Positions 14,820-21,130 of a stretch of 21,130 nt of DNA are shown here, in pieces. Source of the stretch: Dehalococcoidia bacterium (GTDB taxonomy: Bacteria > Chloroflexota > Dehalococcoidia > GIF9 > AB-539-J10). Below the pieces are notes generated by a model. It was not told the DNA's origin. It did not search any database and saw only the letters and a list, made by a program, of their open reading frames with translations. The first letter of the stretch is position 1. Every line of letters begins with the position of its first letter. The translations under genes were made by a program, and so were the position numbers. The stretch spans positions 1 through 21,130 of the forward strand of contig DAOUTC010000005.1 in the NCBI GenBank assembly GCA_030626915.1, given 5' to 3'.

Positions 14820-14849
14820 ATCATAGCAAACGAGTTAACTCGTTTTCAA
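14820..14849 (-). promoter_or_regulatory. ybeY promoter
   Basis: On the minus strand TTGAAA (14844-14849) and TATGAT (14820-14825) are spaced by 18 nt, with a TGC extension directly upstream of the -10. Both boxes match 5 of 6 consensus bases. The spacer is almost filled by the 18-bp palindrome. Confidence 0.6.
14828..14845. promoter_or_regulatory. 18-bp perfect palindrome, candidate operator
   Basis: AAACGAGTTAACTCGTTT reads the same on both strands. It lies between the -35 and -10 of the ybeY promoter and ends 18 nt before the mutS -10, so a bound dimeric repressor could block both divergent genes. It does not match a LexA box that I know. Confidence 0.55.
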
Positions 14850-14863
14850 TGAAGTCTTTGTAG

Positions 14864-14869
14864 TAAAAT
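14864..14869 (+). promoter_or_regulatory. mutS -10 box
   Basis: TAAAAT matches 5 of 6 consensus bases and ends 7 nt before the mutS ATG. No good -35 is present at 16-18 nt; TTTTCA (14843-14848) would give a short 15-nt spacer. No Shine-Dalgarno is seen, so a leaderless transcript is predicted. Confidence 0.45.
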
Positions 14870-14876
14870 AGCATCA

Positions 14877-17441
14877 ATGGCGGTAACACCACTAAGGCGA
14901 CAATATCTCAGGGTTAAGCAAAAGTATCCTGAGGCCATAGTCTTCTTTCGCCTGGGTGATTTCTACGAGACCTTCGATGAGGATGCCAGGGTCGCTTCAC
15001 GGGAGTTAGATATTGTTTTGACCTCTCGAGAGATGGGCAAAGGGCACAAGGTGCCTATGGCAGGGATACCCTATCATGCTCTGGATAATTATTTAGCCAG
15101 GCTCATTAACCGAGGTTATAAGGTAGCCATTTGTGAGCAACTCAGCCCTCCGGGCAAAGGGTTGGTAGACAGAGATGTTATTCGTGTAGTGACGCCGGGG
15201 ACAGTGGTTGAGCCCAATCTTCTGGAGAGTAAGAGCAATAACTATCTGGCCAGCTTGGTTATTGAAGGTGATGAGGCGGGGATTGCTTATGTTGATATAA
15301 CCACAAGTGAGTTTGCCACTACTCAACTTCCCGCTGACAGGATTTCCTGTGAATTGGAAAGGCTTCAGCCCAGCGAAGCTCTTGTCTCCGATTCTTCGTC
15401 CACAGGACTCAGAATGACAAAGCTTCCTGAATCATTGTCAGCCGCTGTAACTCAGCTTGATGACTACTGGTTTGACTTGGAGGTAGCTCAGCAAACTTTA
15501 CTGGAACATTTTGACGTGGCAACTCTGGAAGGCTATGGCTGTGCTCATTTACCCTTGGCCATAAGGGCTGCTGGCTCATTAATCCATTATGTCAGAGAGA
15601 CCCAAAAGGAAGCCTTATCACAGCTAACTGGTCTGGCTACCTACTCCACAGATTCCTTTATGATTATTGATGGCCAGACGTGCCGTAATCTGGAGCTTTT
15701 TCAAGGTGGTAGATGGGGAGAGACTGGTAACTCGCTCCTCTCCATTATTGACTTAACCAAGACGGCTATGGGTGGCAGGTTGCTCAAAAATTGGCTGGGG
15801 CATCCTCTTGTTGACATAGCAGAATTGAACCAACGGCAAGAAGCTGTCACTTGGTTTTATCACCACACCTTGGCTCGTCATAAGGCTGTGACACTTCTGG
15901 CAGATATTGCTGATTTAGAAAGGCTGGTCAATCGAGTGAGAGGTGGCAAGGTCATGCCCAGGGAGCTAATAACGCTACGTGCTAGCTTAGAAAAAATACC
16001 TGAATTGAAGGAAGCAATGGAAGAGGGAGACTCTGTAGGTTGGTTAACTGCCGAATTGAGACCTTGCCCTGACATTATGCATTTAATCGGTCAATCTATC
16101 GCTGATGAACCTGGAGATTTTGAGCAAGGAGGAGTAATAAAAGAAGGTTTTTCTGCTGAGTTAGATGAGCTTCGTCGTAGCTCCAAAGAAGCTAAACAAT
16201 ACCTAGCCAGTGTAGAGCAAAGGGAAAGGCAACGCACGAGGATTAAATCCTTAAAGGTAGGTTATAACAAGGTGTTTGGCTACTATATTGAGGTGTCGCG
16301 AGCCAATCTCAAACTGGTTCCATCCGATTATATTCGCAAGCAGACGTTGGCGGAAGCGGAAAGGTTCTTCACTCCCGAGCTTAAGGAATATGAATCGCTC
16401 ATTCTCAATGCGCAGGAAAAGATTGCTGAGCTAGAGGCTACTATTTTCCGACAAGTTTGTCAGCAAATAGGCGCTGTTGCTGAGCAGATATTGACTACTG
16501 CCAGAATTGTGGCTCAAATTGATGCCTTCTGTAGCCTTGCTGAAGTAGCAGTGAGGCATGGCTATGTTAGGCCCACGTTGACCACCGAGGATGTTATAGA
16601 TATTAAGGCAGGGCGTCATCCTATAGTGGAGAGGAGCATGGGCAGCGACAATTTTGTTCCTAACGATACTTATTTAAGTAATGATGATAATCAACTTATC
16701 ATACTCACCGGACCAAACATGTCGGGGAAATCTACTTATCTGAGACAGGTAGCCTTAATAGTTCTCTTAGCTCAAATAGGCAGCTTCGTTCCTGCTGAAT
16801 CAGCTGCTATTGGTATCGTTGACCGCGTCTTTACCAGAATTGGCGCCCAAGAGGATTTAGCTGCTGGACAGTCTACTTTTATGGTAGAGATGACTGAGAC
16901 GGCAAACATTTTACATAATGCTACTCCTCATTCTTTGGTCATTCTGGATGAAATTGGCCGTGGCACAAGCACTTATGATGGACTTTCCATTGCCTGGGCG
17001 GTAGCTGAATTTATTCATAATTATCCCGAGCTAGGTGCAAAGACTCTTTTTGCTACTCACTATCATGAATTGGTGGATTTAGCTAATACCTTGCCCAGGG
17101 TGAAGAACTTTAATGTGGCTGTAGCTGAGGAGGGAGATAAAGTTATCTTTTTACATAAAGTTATTCCCGGAGGTACTGATCGGAGTTATGGTATCCATGT
17201 GGCTCAGCTAGCTGGCTTGCCAAGATGGGTAATTAATCGAGCTCAAGAGGTTTTAACCCAGCTAGAAAGTCGCACTTCTAAAGAGAGTAAGGTTCCTCGG
17301 CGGAAAGCGCAACAGCTCCCACTCTGGCCTAAAGACTCCTTATTAGCTAATGAGATTGCCAAGCTTGATATAGATTCTATGTCGCCCCTAGAAGCCATTA
17401 CCAAGCTTTATGAACTCAAGCAGATGGTAAAGGGGGGATGA
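14877..17441 (+). CDS. mutS: DNA mismatch repair protein MutS
   Basis: An 854-residue mismatch-recognition ATPase of the MutS1 type. The N-terminal mismatch-binding domain has FFRLGDFYETFDEDA (~23-37), including the Phe-x-Glu wedge region, and VPMAGIPYHAL. The core and clamp run to ~580. The ATPase has Walker A GPNMSGKSTYLRQ (~615-627), the STFMVEMTETANIL block, Walker B LVILDEIGRGTSTYDG (~688-703) and the LFATHYHEL switch. The tail has LYELKQMVKGG. In the connector domain, residues ~172-181 (DSSSTGLRMT) come from a small hairpin sequence that looks inserted. It converges on the gre gene with a 12-nt gap. No mutL is present in the window. Confidence 0.97.
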   Translation: MAVTPLRRQYLRVKQKYPEAIVFFRLGDFYETFDEDARVASRELDIVLTSREMGKGHKVPMAGIPYHALDNYLARLINRGYKVAICEQLSPPGKGLVDRDVIRVVTPGTVVEPNLLESKSNNYLASLVIEGDEAGIAYVDITTSEFATTQLPADRISCELERLQPSEALVSDSSSTGLRMTKLPESLSAAVTQLDDYWFDLEVAQQTLLEHFDVATLEGYGCAHLPLAIRAAGSLIHYVRETQKEALSQLTGLATYSTDSFMIIDGQTCRNLELFQGGRWGETGNSLLSIIDLTKTAMGGRLLKNWLGHPLVDIAELNQRQEAVTWFYHHTLARHKAVTLLADIADLERLVNRVRGGKVMPRELITLRASLEKIPELKEAMEEGDSVGWLTAELRPCPDIMHLIGQSIADEPGDFEQGGVIKEGFSAELDELRRSSKEAKQYLASVEQRERQRTRIKSLKVGYNKVFGYYIEVSRANLKLVPSDYIRKQTLAEAERFFTPELKEYESLILNAQEKIAELEATIFRQVCQQIGAVAEQILTTARIVAQIDAFCSLAEVAVRHGYVRPTLTTEDVIDIKAGRHPIVERSMGSDNFVPNDTYLSNDDNQLIILTGPNMSGKSTYLRQVALIVLLAQIGSFVPAESAAIGIVDRVFTRIGAQEDLAAGQSTFMVEMTETANILHNATPHSLVILDEIGRGTSTYDGLSIAWAVAEFIHNYPELGAKTLFATHYHELVDLANTLPRVKNFNVAVAEEGDKVIFLHKVIPGGTDRSYGIHVAQLAGLPRWVINRAQEVLTQLESRTSKESKVPRRKAQQLPLWPKDSLLANEIAKLDIDSMSPLEAITKLYELKQMVKGG
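15390..15418 (+). repeat. Small hairpin element in frame within mutS
   Basis: ATTCT (15391-15395) pairs with AGAAT (15411-15415), and GTCC (15399-15402) pairs with GGAC around ACA. It gives DSSSTGLRMT in a connector-domain loop following the conserved ERLQPSEALV. The general pattern ATTCTTCG...CTCAGAATGAC resembles dispersed hairpins I recall from related metagenomic genomes. No second copy is present here, so the insertion is less certain than in dnaE. Confidence 0.5.
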
Positions 17442-17453
17442 CTTTAGTAGAGT

Positions 17454-18266
17454 CTAACGAATGCTATACTCCTCATGATTCGAGGAGCGAATTTCTTCGA
17501 TACGATAGCTGAATATGCCAGCGGGAGCGCTAACTTTAATTGTTTGCCCCTTTTCTTTACCCAGAAGAGCTTTGCCTATAGGTGAGGCAATTGAAATTCT
17601 GCCCTTGATTGGATTTGCTTCCCGGGGGTCAACTAAAACATAGCGTAGCTGTTTACCCAATGACAGGTCATAAAGCTCTACAGTGTTTCCGATTTTTATC
17701 CTAGATATGCCTTGGTTTTCATCTACGGCTATCACTGACTTTAAAGTTGATTCCAGTTCCTGGATTCTTCCCTCTAAATGTGCCTTGTACTCCCGAGCTG
17801 CTTCCAAGGGAGCATTTTCTCGGAAGTCTTTGTCAGCTGCTGCTCTGCGTATTTCTTCAGTAGCATCAGAGCGCTGGCTTTTTAGATTGGCTAACTCTGC
17901 TTTCAATTTGGCATATCCTTGTGTGGTTAAGGTAGTTTGAGCTCGGGAGTTTTGCCGAGTTAAAGACACCTTATGTGATGTTTTTTTCACTCGGAGGTGT
18001 ACAGCTAAATTTGTTTTACTGAATCCTTTTTTATGAATGTAGGTAAGAAAGGACTTAACCGGCTTTGTTTCTGAAGGCATGATTTGCTCAGTGTAACCAT
18101 CTATATCGAGAGGAGTAAGCTCGTTTACTTTTCTGTGTAGGCCAAGCCAGCGGATAAATTTATATACTTTCTCCTGTGCCTTTTCTCTATCTTGCGGGGG
18201 TAAGCTAACTAAGAAACCAGCGGCTACCTCCGCCAGCGTAGGGCCCGGCTTAGAAATATTACTCAC
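17454..18266 (-). CDS. GreA-like elongation factor with recombinase-like N domain
   Basis: A 270-residue protein. The C-terminal ~160 residues are a complete GreA: a coiled-coil hairpin (TQGYAKLKAELANLKSQR to LEGRIQELESTL, ~114-180) with the acidic tip DFRENA carrying the Asp and Glu that act in RNA cleavage, then the FKBP-like globular domain (GNTVELYD to FSYRIEEIR). GreA rescues backtracked RNA polymerase. The first ~95 residues are not GreA: TLAEVAAGFLVSLP, KVYKFIRWLG, VNELTPLDIDGYTEQI and KPVKSFLTYIHKKGF resemble the SAM-like core-binding domain of tyrosine recombinases, suggesting an added DNA-binding module. GTG start; strong promoter directly upstream. It may be the lineage's only GreA or a specialised paralog. 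Confidence 0.88.
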   Translation of the reverse strand: MSNISKPGPTLAEVAAGFLVSLPPQDREKAQEKVYKFIRWLGLHRKVNELTPLDIDGYTEQIMPSETKPVKSFLTYIHKKGFSKTNLAVHLRVKKTSHKVSLTRQNSRAQTTLTTQGYAKLKAELANLKSQRSDATEEIRRAAADKDFRENAPLEAAREYKAHLEGRIQELESTLKSVIAVDENQGISRIKIGNTVELYDLSLGKQLRYVLVDPREANPIKGRISIASPIGKALLGKEKGQTIKVSAPAGIFSYRIEEIRSSNHEEYSIR

Positions 18267-18276
18267 AGAGAAACTA

Positions 18277-18306
18277 ATGATAAAATAAAAAGGCAGGCAG
18301 TGTCAA
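18277..18306 (-). promoter_or_regulatory. gre promoter
   Basis: On the minus strand a perfect TTGACA (18301-18306) and TATCAT (18277-18282) are spaced by 18 nt. The -10 ends 10 nt before the GTG start, giving a leader of about 3-4 nt and no room for a Shine-Dalgarno. It is the best sigma-70-type promoter in the window. It lies in the 45-nt gap after the M50 gene. Confidence 0.7.
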
Positions 18307-18311
18307 TTAAT

Positions 18312-19430
18312 TCAGAATCTTAATTTCGTTCCTAAGGCGATTCGTATACGAAGAAAACGATTCAGGTCTTCTCGATCTACTATGCCGATAAATTTTCCTT
18401 CCTCTACTACCGGTATGTGGTCTGTCCCTTCCATCTGCTGTAGCAGGCTTAAGATGTCTTGGTTAGGGTAGGCTATTTTCAACTTGTTAGCTGGAGTCAT
18501 TATATCCCGCACTGTTGTGGTATCCCAGCGATTCTGGGGAATTTTCTTTATATCACGCAAGGTGACCATGCCCTCTAACGTAGCTTCTCTGGCTACAGGG
18601 AAGCTAGTTCGCCCCGTGGGTAGAATATAACTTTGAGCTAATTCTCTTAAACTGAGTTCAGGGGGAGCGAGAGGGCAGCCATAGTCTGTAACGTGGCGTA
18701 CCGTGAGCCCAGAAAGGGAATCACGTAGCAAAACCTGTTGATAGCTGGCTCTGGCGGCATTATGCAAGAACCAACCGATGAAAATGAGCCATAGGCCATT
18801 GAACCATAGGTGGGTAACAAGAATAATTGCCAATCCACCAACCATAAAGGCATAGGCTATGCCTTGTCCTACATTGGTAGCGATATATGTGGCTCGGAAG
18901 TAGTTGCCAGTTTTTCGCCATACGATGGCACGAAATACCCTGCCTCCGTCCAAAGGAAAGCCAGGGATTAAGTTGAATAAAGCTAGAACTACGTTGATTA
19001 TAGCCAACCACTGCATTAAGCTGGCTATTAAGGTTTGTTGGGCTTGTGCCAGCAGAATAGATAATCCGTAAAAAATGCCTCCCATAGCTAAACTGACTAA
19101 TGGGCCCACTACAGCTATTAGAAGTTCTGTGTTAGGGCGAGTTGCCTCTTTGGTTATATGGGAGACGCCGCCGAATACAAAAAGAGTAATTTCTTTGACC
19201 GGAATGTTATTACGAATAGCAAGAACACTGTGAGCTAGCTCGTGGATAATTATACAGGCGAAGAAAAGGATACTGGCTAATATGCCAAAAGCTATTCGCT
19301 CTACGATAGGGTAATCGCCAGGGAAATAGAGCACCAATGAAATAGTTACCAGGGTAAAGATGATGAACCAGGTGTAGTGGAGTCGTAATGGGATGCCGAA
19401 AATCTTGCCTAGATTTATACTGCCTCTCAT
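18312..19430 (-). CDS. Site-2 protease (M50) with CBS domains
   Basis: A 372-residue membrane metalloprotease. The N-terminal half has several membrane segments (about 20-37, 46-63, 103-126, 137-155, 185-205 and 207-225). The zinc site is HELAH in the second segment (~63-67), and the second motif is NLIPGFPLDGGR (~152-163) with the third ligand Asp. The C-terminal half (~240-372) contains a pair of CBS domains (VTDYGCPLAPPELSLRELAQ to VTLRDIKKIP, then VRDIMTPANKL to GIVDREDLNRFL), which often sense adenine nucleotides. Such proteases cut membrane-bound substrates within the bilayer, for example anti-sigma factors; the substrate here is unknown. GAGGG 5 nt before the ATG sets the start. It follows thiC by 69 nt. 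Confidence 0.93.
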   Translation of the reverse strand: MRGSINLGKIFGIPLRLHYTWFIIFTLVTISLVLYFPGDYPIVERIAFGILASILFFACIIIHELAHSVLAIRNNIPVKEITLFVFGGVSHITKEATRPNTELLIAVVGPLVSLAMGGIFYGLSILLAQAQQTLIASLMQWLAIINVVLALFNLIPGFPLDGGRVFRAIVWRKTGNYFRATYIATNVGQGIAYAFMVGGLAIILVTHLWFNGLWLIFIGWFLHNAARASYQQVLLRDSLSGLTVRHVTDYGCPLAPPELSLRELAQSYILPTGRTSFPVAREATLEGMVTLRDIKKIPQNRWDTTTVRDIMTPANKLKIAYPNQDILSLLQQMEGTDHIPVVEEGKFIGIVDREDLNRFLRIRIALGTKLRF

Positions 19431-19451
19431 TCATACCCTCATTTGTCTGCC

Positions 19452-19482
19452 ATCAGCTTAATGCTGACCGCTGAGAGCTGAT
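19452..19482. repeat. GCTGA-type short palindromic repeat
   Basis: ATCAGCT (19452-19458) and AGCTGAT (19476-19482) are exact complements separated by 17 nt that hold further GCTGA copies (GCTGACCGCTGA). The 69-nt gap between thiC and the protease is mostly this element. Similar GCTGA-rich hairpins are dispersed repeats in some anaerobe genomes, as I recall; only one copy is in this window. Confidence 0.5.
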
Positions 19483-19499
19483 TGCTCCTCTTGAAGTAT

Positions 19500-20795
19500 T
19501 TAGTGTTTAGTTGCCTGGCTTCTTAGATATTTTTCTACTATTGCCAGGGCGCAGTATTTGCCGCACATGCTGCAGGTTTTTCCTGTTGTAGGAATCTTGC
19601 TGTGAACTTGACGTGAAAGCTGTGGGTCTAAAGATAATTCGGCCTGAGCCGCCCAATCAAGATTCTTGCGAGCTATGGACATTTTTTCATCCCAGTCTTT
19701 GGTGCCCTTTACGCCCTTAACAATGTCACCAGCGTGAGCAGCTATACGGGAGGCTATCACTCCTTGTTTTACATCTTCTACATCGGGAAGTGAAAGGTGC
19801 TCTGTGGGAGTAACATAGCACAGAAAATCTGTGCCGGCGGCAGCAGCAATGGCACCTCCGATAGCGCCAGTAATATGGTCGTAGCCAGCACCTATGTCAG
19901 TTACTAGCGGGCCTAGAACATAAAAAGGTGCTCCATGGCATAAGCTCTTCTCTAATTGAACATTGCTAACTATTTGGTCCAGTGGCAAATGTCCAGGCCC
20001 TTCTACAAAAACTTGGACTCCAGCTTCCTTAGCACGCTTTACTAATTCACCCTGGATGATTAACTCCTCGATTTGAGCTCTATCGGTAGCATCAGCAATA
20101 CTTCCCGGACGCAGGCCATCGCCTAAACTTAGGGCAAAATCATATTTACAGGCTAAATCTAACAAACGGTCATAATATTGATATAAGGGATTTTCCTTCT
20201 CATTATGTAGCATCCAGCCAGTGAGAAAGGCACCACCTCGAGAAATTATGTTAGTTGTTCTACCCTGGCTTTTTAGCCGTGCCAGGGACGCCTGAGTTAC
20301 ACCGCAATGAACAGTTATGAAATCAACGCCCTCTTTAGCTTGCTCTTCAATTACAGCGAAAAGCTCATCAACAGTCATATTCACGATAGCTCCATGCTTC
20401 TCTATAGCTTCAATTCCAGCTTGGTAAATGGGCACGGTCCCTATGGGTACCGGGCTAGAGGCTATGATGGCTCTCCTGATAGCTGAAATGTCACCCGCAG
20501 TGCTCAGGTCCATAACCGTATCACTGCCAGAGTCAATAGCAGCTTGTAGTTTCCTGAGTTCTAAGTCTAAATCACAGAAGTCTGATGATGTGCCTATATT
20601 AGCATTGACCTTGGTGCTTAGCCCCTTGCCTATGGCGCAGGGAATTAAATTCTTATGAGTAGGATTGGCCAGGATTACGATTGTCCCAGCAATTAAGCCT
20701 TGCAGGATAAAATCTATCTCTACCTCCTCCTGTTCAGCTACATGCTTTACCTGAGGTGAAATAATGCCCTTTCGCGCTAACTCCACTTGTGTCAT
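19500..20795 (-). CDS. thiC: Phosphomethylpyrimidine synthase ThiC
   Basis: A 431-residue radical-SAM enzyme that rearranges aminoimidazole ribotide into HMP phosphate for thiamine synthesis. Recognisable blocks are VNANIGTSSDFCDLDLELRK (~63-82), SGSDTVMDLSTAGD (~88-101), VPIGTVPIYQAG (~115-126), ITVHCGV (~158-164), ISRGGAFLTGWML (~182-194), SLGDGLRPGSIADATD (~222-237) and EGPGHLPLDQI (~263-273). The C-terminal iron-sulfur motif is CSMCGKYC (CX2CX3C). The enzyme is the short form without the N-terminal domain of proteobacterial ThiC. No TPP riboswitch is present: the leader is only about 8 nt. Located after argS with its own promoter; no other thi genes are in the window. Confidence 0.96.
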   Translation of the reverse strand: MTQVELARKGIISPQVKHVAEQEEVEIDFILQGLIAGTIVILANPTHKNLIPCAIGKGLSTKVNANIGTSSDFCDLDLELRKLQAAIDSGSDTVMDLSTAGDISAIRRAIIASSPVPIGTVPIYQAGIEAIEKHGAIVNMTVDELFAVIEEQAKEGVDFITVHCGVTQASLARLKSQGRTTNIISRGGAFLTGWMLHNEKENPLYQYYDRLLDLACKYDFALSLGDGLRPGSIADATDRAQIEELIIQGELVKRAKEAGVQVFVEGPGHLPLDQIVSNVQLEKSLCHGAPFYVLGPLVTDIGAGYDHITGAIGGAIAAAAGTDFLCYVTPTEHLSLPDVEDVKQGVIASRIAAHAGDIVKGVKGTKDWDEKMSIARKNLDWAAQAELSLDPQLSRQVHSKIPTTGKTCSMCGKYCALAIVEKYLRSQATKH

Positions 20796-20809
20796 TCTGT
20801 TATAGACCT

Positions 20810-20838
20810 TTTATATTATATAAGTTTATATGTGCCAA
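20810..20838 (-). promoter_or_regulatory. thiC promoter
   Basis: On the minus strand TTGGCA (20833-20838) and TATAAA (20810-20815) are spaced by exactly 17 nt; each matches 5 of 6 consensus bases. The -10 ends 14 nt before the ATG. This leaves no space for a TPP riboswitch in the transcript. Confidence 0.6.
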
Positions 20839-20884
20839 TCTAGCACAGGGCGGTTCTGGATTCAAGTTTGGCAATAGAAATACT

Positions 20885-21130
20885 TTACATCCTTTCGGGG
20901 GCTGTCATGCCCATAAGGTGGAGAGTCTTGGCTAGGACAATTTGAGTTGCCCTGACTAATTTGAGCCGTGCTTTGGTTAGTGCCTCATCTTGGGAGACTA
21001 CTCTGCACTGCTTGTAAAAGCTATGAAAAACGGTGGCTAGCTCTTGAGCGTAATAAGGCAAGTGGTGGGGCTGCAAAGTATTTACCACCTCCTCTATTAT
21101 TTCAGGTAGAAGGATTAAGCGGCGAATTAA
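20885..21130 (-). CDS. argS: Arginyl-tRNA synthetase, C-terminal end only
   Basis: The frame is open from the right edge to TAA at 20885-20887, giving 81 residues of the C-terminus. They match the DALR anticodon-binding domain of ArgRS: LIRRLILLPEIIEEVV, PHHLPYYAQELATVFHSFY, then DEALTKARLKLVRATQIVLA and the characteristic end LHLMGMTAPERM. ArgRS charges tRNA-Arg; this all-helical domain contacts the tRNA anticodon stem. An apparent GTG start within the window is not real, since the upstream codons are clearly part of the same conserved domain. The catalytic core lies outside the window. thiC follows after 89 nt. Confidence 0.93.
   Translation of the reverse strand, partial: LIRRLILLPEIIEEVVNTLQPHHLPYYAQELATVFHSFYKQCRVVSQDEALTKARLKLVRATQIVLAKTLHLMGMTAPERM

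Noticed and set aside
14828..14845. LexA/SOS box reading of the mutS-ybeY palindrome
   Set aside because: It does not match the Gram-positive GAAC-N4-GTTC type or the proteobacterial CTG-N10-CAG type, so no regulator is named.
15368..15380. AGCCCAGCGAAG shared by mutS and the dnaE repeat
   Set aside because: In mutS it encodes the conserved QPSEA part of the connector domain, so the match is probably chance.
17471..17489. Hairpin CTCCTC/GAGGAG downstream of mutS as terminator
   Set aside because: It lies inside the gre coding region, has a short stem and is not followed by a T-run.
20796..20884. Possible TPP riboswitch upstream of thiC
   Set aside because: None of the conserved TPP-riboswitch blocks is present, and the predicted promoter lies too close to the ATG to leave room for one.

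Overview
This 21.1 kb window looks like chromosomal DNA of an anaerobic bacterium. Gene content and style (short ThiC, divergent ATP-type PEP carboxykinase, DUF1461-type membrane protein, long HPF, M50 site-2 protease with C-terminal CBS domains) fit Chloroflexota, most likely a Dehalococcoidia relative. That assignment is inference from family recognition, not a search. GC looks moderate (roughly mid-40s percent by eye). No tRNA, rRNA, CRISPR array or riboswitch was recognised.

Layout. (1) 1-2732: the 3' end of dnaK, then an ATP-type PEP carboxykinase facing a four-helix DUF1461-like membrane protein. (2) 2735-6446: an AT-rich repeat, then dnaE (DNA polymerase III alpha). (3) 8630 down to 6448, minus strand: a compact operon of zinc-ribbon protein, comFC-type phosphoribosyltransferase, long hibernation factor hpf, a small unknown ORF and ogt, which ends 1 nt from the dnaE stop. 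(4) 8705-9432: a decayed, truncated ISL3-family insertion sequence. (5) 9535-11565, minus: a long TPR-repeat lipoprotein-like gene. (6) 11758-13032: proA; then, on the minus strand, a NimA-like flavin-binding protein, rph and ybeY. (7) mutS, divergent from ybeY and convergent with a GreA-like gene carrying an unusual N-terminal recombinase-like domain. (8) On the minus strand to the right edge: M50 protease, thiC and the 3' end of argS. Genome-maintenance genes (dnaE, ogt, mutS) and RNA/ribosome genes (rph, ybeY, hpf, argS, gre) dominate.

Most unusual signal. Several families of short palindromic repeats are scattered through the window, and some copies lie in frame inside housekeeping genes. 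One family is present in both the DUF1461 gene and dnaE, read in the same frame and giving SLR...RSNL peptides. A different palindrome adds about 16 codons elsewhere in dnaE, and a third hairpin sequence sits in mutS. This resembles the in-frame palindromic elements known from Rickettsia, but the sequences here are different families.

Second signal. Six genes (dnaE, mutS, gre, proA, thiC, rph) have recognisable -10 boxes only 7-14 nt before the start codon and mostly no Shine-Dalgarno, so leaderless or very short-leader transcripts are likely. PEPCK and several genes inside minus-strand runs keep Shine-Dalgarno sites. Third, a perfect 18-bp palindrome sits between the -35 and -10 of ybeY and just upstream of the mutS -10, a good candidate for a shared operator.
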